Shown in pieces: positions 22,758 to 25,212 of a stretch of DNA of 25,212 bases. A program made the translations under genes and the position numbers. The notes beneath the pieces are model-generated. The model did not search any database. It worked only from the letters and a program-made list of their open reading frames with translations, and was not told the origin of the DNA. Position 1 is the first letter of the stretch. Each line of letters opens with the position of its first letter. The DNA comes from JBIKWM01 sp044356305. GTDB lineage: Bacteria; Bacteroidota; Bacteroidia; UBA10329. The stretch is from contig JBIKWM010000043.1 in assembly GCA_044356305.1 (NCBI GenBank), positions 1-25,212 on the forward strand, written 5' to 3'.

Positions 22758-24047
22758 ATGCTCAGATTGCTCCCGTTTGCCCTATTGCTTGTGCCCATGA
22801 TGCTGATGGCGCAGGACGAGGAGTATTACAACGAGCAGCACCAGCGGTATTACGACCATATACACGTGCCCAACATCCGTACTGTGGTGTTCGAGATAAA
22901 GGAGGTGGAACTGAGCATGCCCGTTATCATGCTCAACGGTGGTGAGCAGCTGCGCCTGTCTTTTGATGATCTGGAGGGCGAATACCGTCCGTACAGTTTC
23001 AATGTGACGCACTGCGACCGAAACTGGCAGCCCACCGACCTGCCTCGGTCCACTTACATACGCGGCATGCAGGACGAGATGCTGACCGGGTACCGCTACT
23101 CTTTCAACACGGTGCAGAAGTACATCCACTACAGTCTGCTGGTGCCGAGCAGCAACATGCAGATTACCCTATCGGGCAACTATGTGCTTACCGTGTTCTC
23201 TGATTATGACCCCGAGAAGGTGGTGATAACAAGGCGTTTCAGGGTGTACGAGAATCTGGTGAACATAAGGCCCGAACTGCGCATGCCCCTTGAGGTGGAA
23301 AAACGCCAGACACACCATCAGTTGGGTCTGAGCATTGACCATAGCAAGTATGACATCAACAACCCGCTGCGCGATCTTTCTGTACACATCCAGCAGAATT
23401 ACCGCTGGGACACTGTGATGACCGATGCGAAGCCCATTTTCATGCGGCAGGGCGAGCTGACGTACGACAATATGGGGGGCATCACCTTTGAGGGGGGAAA
23501 CGAGTTCCGCTGGGTGGACATCCGCAGCCTGCGCTACCAGCCTGAGAATGTGCGCAACATATGGTATGACCCCGACTCGGCCATGAACCACGTGTTCCTG
23601 ATCACCGACCGGCCTCCGAAGAAGAACTACTATGTGACCCGTGGCGATATGAACGGTGCGTTCAAGATAGATGTGCGCGAAGGCACCAACCCCGACTCTG
23701 ATGCCGATTACGCCATGGTCCATTTCACCTTGGAATGGCCGCAGGAAGAGACCAACGGGTCGTTCTATGTGTTCGGTGGACTGAGCGAATGGCAGGCGCA
23801 GCAGCCGTTCAGAATGGATTACAACCGCACGATAAGGGCCTACGAGGCTGAGGTGTACCTCAAGCAGGGCTACTACAATTACCAGTACCTGTTTGTGCCC
23901 GATGGACAGACGGCAGGTAGCGTAGAACCGGCCGAGGGGTCGTATTTCCAGGCCGCACAGCTCTATACGTTCTATGTATATCATCAGGGCATGGGCATGC
24001 GCTACGACCGGCTGGTGGGCCACGGCATCATTGCCAGCAGAAATTGA
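22758..24047 (+). CDS. Type IX secretion system plug protein (former DUF5103)
   Basis: A 429-residue exported protein with signal peptide MLRLLPFALLLVPMMLMA (cut before QDEEYY). It shows the hallmark stretches of the DUF5103 family, now described as the plug of the T9SS translocon: HVPNIRTVVFE, GEQLRLSFDDLEGEYRPYSF, HCDRNW, YRYSFNTVQKYIHY, LSGNYVLTVF, and GGNEFRWVDIRSLRYQPENV. In the T9SS the plug closes the periplasmic side of the SprA pore. The start is set at 22758, just after an exact -7 box. An upstream extension of the same frame to 22500 overlaps the Crp gene and is a shadow. Two T9SS cargo proteins in this window (15.2-19.6 kb) would use this system. Confidence 0.92.
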   Translation: MLRLLPFALLLVPMMLMAQDEEYYNEQHQRYYDHIHVPNIRTVVFEIKEVELSMPVIMLNGGEQLRLSFDDLEGEYRPYSFNVTHCDRNWQPTDLPRSTYIRGMQDEMLTGYRYSFNTVQKYIHYSLLVPSSNMQITLSGNYVLTVFSDYDPEKVVITRRFRVYENLVNIRPELRMPLEVEKRQTHHQLGLSIDHSKYDINNPLRDLSVHIQQNYRWDTVMTDAKPIFMRQGELTYDNMGGITFEGGNEFRWVDIRSLRYQPENVRNIWYDPDSAMNHVFLITDRPPKKNYYVTRGDMNGAFKIDVREGTNPDSDADYAMVHFTLEWPQEETNGSFYVFGGLSEWQAQQPFRMDYNRTIRAYEAEVYLKQGYYNYQYLFVPDGQTAGSVEPAEGSYFQAAQLYTFYVYHQGMGMRYDRLVGHGIIASRN

Positions 24048-24108
24048 GGATGTGCGGCAACCAAATGGTGCCCTGAGGCGTTATTGCCGCATATTCGCCC
24101 CACTCAAA

Positions 24109-24495
24109 ATGGTGACCCGAACCACATCAGGAGTGAACGTGTCTGTCGAGGTAGGTTATGCCGATGGGCAGAGTGACCCGAACAACATGCAGTTCGTGTT
24201 CACGTATCGGGTGCGCATCATCAACCGCAATGCCTTTGCAGTGAAGCTTCTGGGGCGCCACTGGGAGATATTTGACAGTGCGGGGGAACGCACGGTGGTA
24301 GATGGCCCCGGGGTGGTGGGCAAGCAGCCTGAGATAGCCCCGGGCGAGGAATTTGTGTATGAGAGCGCGTGCCACCTGCATTCGACCATCGGTACGATGC
24401 AGGGCTGGTATCTGATGATTGAGAAGGCGACCGGACGGAACTTCAAAGTGGAGATCCCTGAGTTCAGCCTTGAGACCCCGTTTGTACTGAACTGA
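24109..24495 (+). CDS. apaG: ApaG-family protein (Co2+/Mg2+ efflux-associated)
   Basis: A 128-residue protein equal in length to ApaG, a single immunoglobulin-like/fibronectin III beta domain found free in many bacteria and fused to F-box proteins in eukaryotes. The strand pattern FVFTYRVRIIN, VKLLGRHWEIFDSAG, GVVGKQPEIAPGEEFVYESACHL, GTMQGWYLMI and the terminal FSLETPFVLN are characteristic. Loss of apaG in Salmonella and E. coli affects cobalt/magnesium phenotypes, but its biochemical function is unknown. Start at ATG 24109: the longer frame reaching 23974 overlaps the plug gene and is unrelated. It follows the plug gene by 61 bp and may be co-transcribed. A small hairpin directly follows the stop. 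Confidence 0.93.
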   Translation: MVTRTTSGVNVSVEVGYADGQSDPNNMQFVFTYRVRIINRNAFAVKLLGRHWEIFDSAGERTVVDGPGVVGKQPEIAPGEEFVYESACHLHSTIGTMQGWYLMIEKATGRNFKVEIPEFSLETPFVLN

Positions 24496-24510
24496 GCCAC
24501 GACCTGTGGC
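24496..24510 (+). terminator. Short hairpin after apaG
   Basis: GCCAC-GACCT-GTGGC begins directly after the apaG stop codon, followed by further GC-rich self-complementary sequence (GGCCC-CGAA-GGGCC at about 24519-24533, and the palindrome GCCCTATAGGGC at 24605-24616). There is no T-run, so it is only a possible 3'-end structure. Confidence 0.35.
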
Positions 24511-24660
24511 GTAGGCCCGGGCCCCGAAGGGCCACGGGGCCTGATGTGCTGCTAGCGCCCTGATGCCGGGAGCGGGGGCCGAGCACACCATGCTGGCTGG
24601 GATGGCCCTATAGGGCGATGGCCCGGGAGGGGGCCTGGAGGGGGAACCCTGAAATTTAAA

Positions 24661-24880
24661 AGTAGGCACACTTAAGCGTTACGGAGACACACTTAAGCGT
24701 TTCCGAGACACACTTAAGCGATTCCGAGGCAGACTTAAGCGGTCGGGAGACGCACTTAAGCGTTTCCGAGACAGACTTAAGCGATGGGGAGACGGACTTA
24801 AGCGTTACGGAGAAGGACTTAAGCGTTTCCGAGACACACTTAAGCGGTAGGGAGACGCACTTAAGCGCGAGGTAGAAGCA
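24661..24880. repeat. Ten-unit 21-bp tandem array with CTTAAG cores
   Basis: CTTAAG occurs at 24671, 24692, 24713, 24734, 24755, 24776, 24797, 24818, 24839 and 24860, every interval exactly 21 bp. The common unit is ACTTAAGCG, then three variable bases (TTA, TTT, ATT, GTC, TTT, ATG, TTA, TTT, GTA, CGA), then a purine-rich segment near (C/G)(C/G)GAGACRC. The core ACTTAAGCG is unchanged in all ten units, while the triplet after it changes freely. An in-frame TGA at 24650-24652 with no start after it argues against translation on the plus strand. Confidence 0.92.
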
Positions 24881-25023
24881 CCAAAATGAGGCCTTACAAT
24901 GGGCAGGAATGAGGAACCGAAATAAAACGAGCTGAATATGAGCCAGATACAGAGCCAGTAAAAATTTGGGGCCCGCAGATTTGAAGGGATAGGAGGGGTG
25001 AAAATGAAAATTTCAATTCTGCA

Positions 25024-25044
25024 ATACCTCTGATTACGAGGTAT
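25024..25044. other. Small hairpin
   Basis: ATACCTC (25024-25030), seven-base loop, GAGGTAT (25038-25044): a perfect 7-bp stem with no T-run on either side. Its role is unknown. Confidence 0.45.
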
Positions 25045-25089
25045 CATCTTGGGTTAGGGGGGAGGAGAGTATTGCTCTTCATCCTTTTT

Positions 25090-25202
25090 CTTGATACAAA
25101 ACGATCAAAAAATCAAGGCTTGTGGACATTTCCCTGCGAAACTCGGGGACGGTCGCTTGCGCGCGTTCCGGGCCGTTCGGAAGACCTCACTCTACGGAAC
25201 GC
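25090..25202. repeat. Possible dispersed repeat at the right edge
   Basis: The segment contains CTTGAT (25090) with ATCAAG (25112), and GCGTTCCG (25163) with CGGAACGC (25195), two inverted pairs in non-coding DNA. The style resembles dispersed intergenic repeats in Bacteroidota, but copy number elsewhere cannot be seen from this window. Confidence 0.3.
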
Positions 25203-25212
25203 TTCCTTTAGG

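Larger units (their letters stand above)
24496..25212. other. 0.7-kb non-coding right-hand region
   Basis: No supportable gene follows apaG. The stretch contains GC-rich hairpins to about 24650, a perfectly phased 21-bp repeat array (24661-24880), an AT-richer stretch, a 7-bp hairpin (25024-25044), and inverted repeats near the right edge. Reverse-strand reading from 25047 to 24805 gives a short frame running into the array, with no recognisable domain. Confidence 0.7.

Noticed and set aside
24659..24850. A heptad-repeat peptide (LKRFRDT-like) in the CTTAAG array
   Set aside because: The frame has a stop at 24650-24652 with no start codon after it and ends at a TAG in unit nine; not a gene.
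24661..24880. CRISPR array
   Set aside because: Units are 21 bp with only a three-base variable part; there are no spacers of 30 bp or more and no cas genes.

Overview
The window looks like a chromosomal segment of a Bacteroidota bacterium, most likely a relatively GC-rich member of the Flavobacteriales. The evidence is convergent: promoter -7 boxes of the Bacteroidota type (TAnnTTTG) in front of several genes and no consistent Shine-Dalgarno sequences; a type IX secretion (T9SS) plug protein and two large secreted proteins with T9SS C-terminal sorting domains; a bacillithiol pathway enzyme (BshA); a fused alpha/beta E1 2-oxoacid dehydrogenase; a bifunctional RibBA; and a Crp-like regulator with the CCM motif common in this phylum. 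The species cannot be named from the sequence.

Layout. 1-3.6 kb: the 3' part of creD, a small secreted protein of unknown function and a ceramidase-family protein, all forward. 3.6-6.4 kb: ribBA, tRNA-Lys(UUU) with its own promoter and terminator, and an M42 aminopeptidase, closed by a bidirectional terminator. 6.4-10.9 kb: an FKBP lipoprotein diverges from a CoA-binding protein, followed by the E1 alpha/beta fusion and murQ. 10.9-14.2 kb: bshA and a short-chain dehydrogenase form an overlapping reverse pair, divergent from a PLP-dependent D-amino-acid aldolase/dehydratase-like gene.

14.2-15.2 kb is a non-coding accessory island: a strong hairpin, a 21-bp-period array of dyad-symmetric repeats, a G11/C10 hairpin, a lone CACTTAAGCG element, a broken IS3-family end and a 17-bp direct repeat. 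15.2-19.6 kb holds two T9SS cargo proteins (a PCMD-like protein and a CotH/lamin-tail protein). 19.6-22.1 kb holds a thioesterase and an AlkB-type hydroxylase divergent from a TetR regulator, with a clear palindrome between them. 22.1-24.5 kb holds a Crp/Fnr regulator divergent from the T9SS plug protein, then apaG. 24.5-25.2 kb is again non-coding and contains ten units of a 21-bp CTTAAG repeat in perfect phase, followed by hairpins and a probable dispersed repeat at the right edge.

Most coding content is core metabolism and envelope function in compact arrangement: three convergent pairs have stop codons 3 bp apart, directly abutting, or overlapping. The least explained parts are the two 21-bp-period arrays. 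Their sequences differ, but both have a two-helical-turn period with a dyad in each unit, and a single copy of the second array's core lies beside the first array. They are the best candidates for an undescribed element here.
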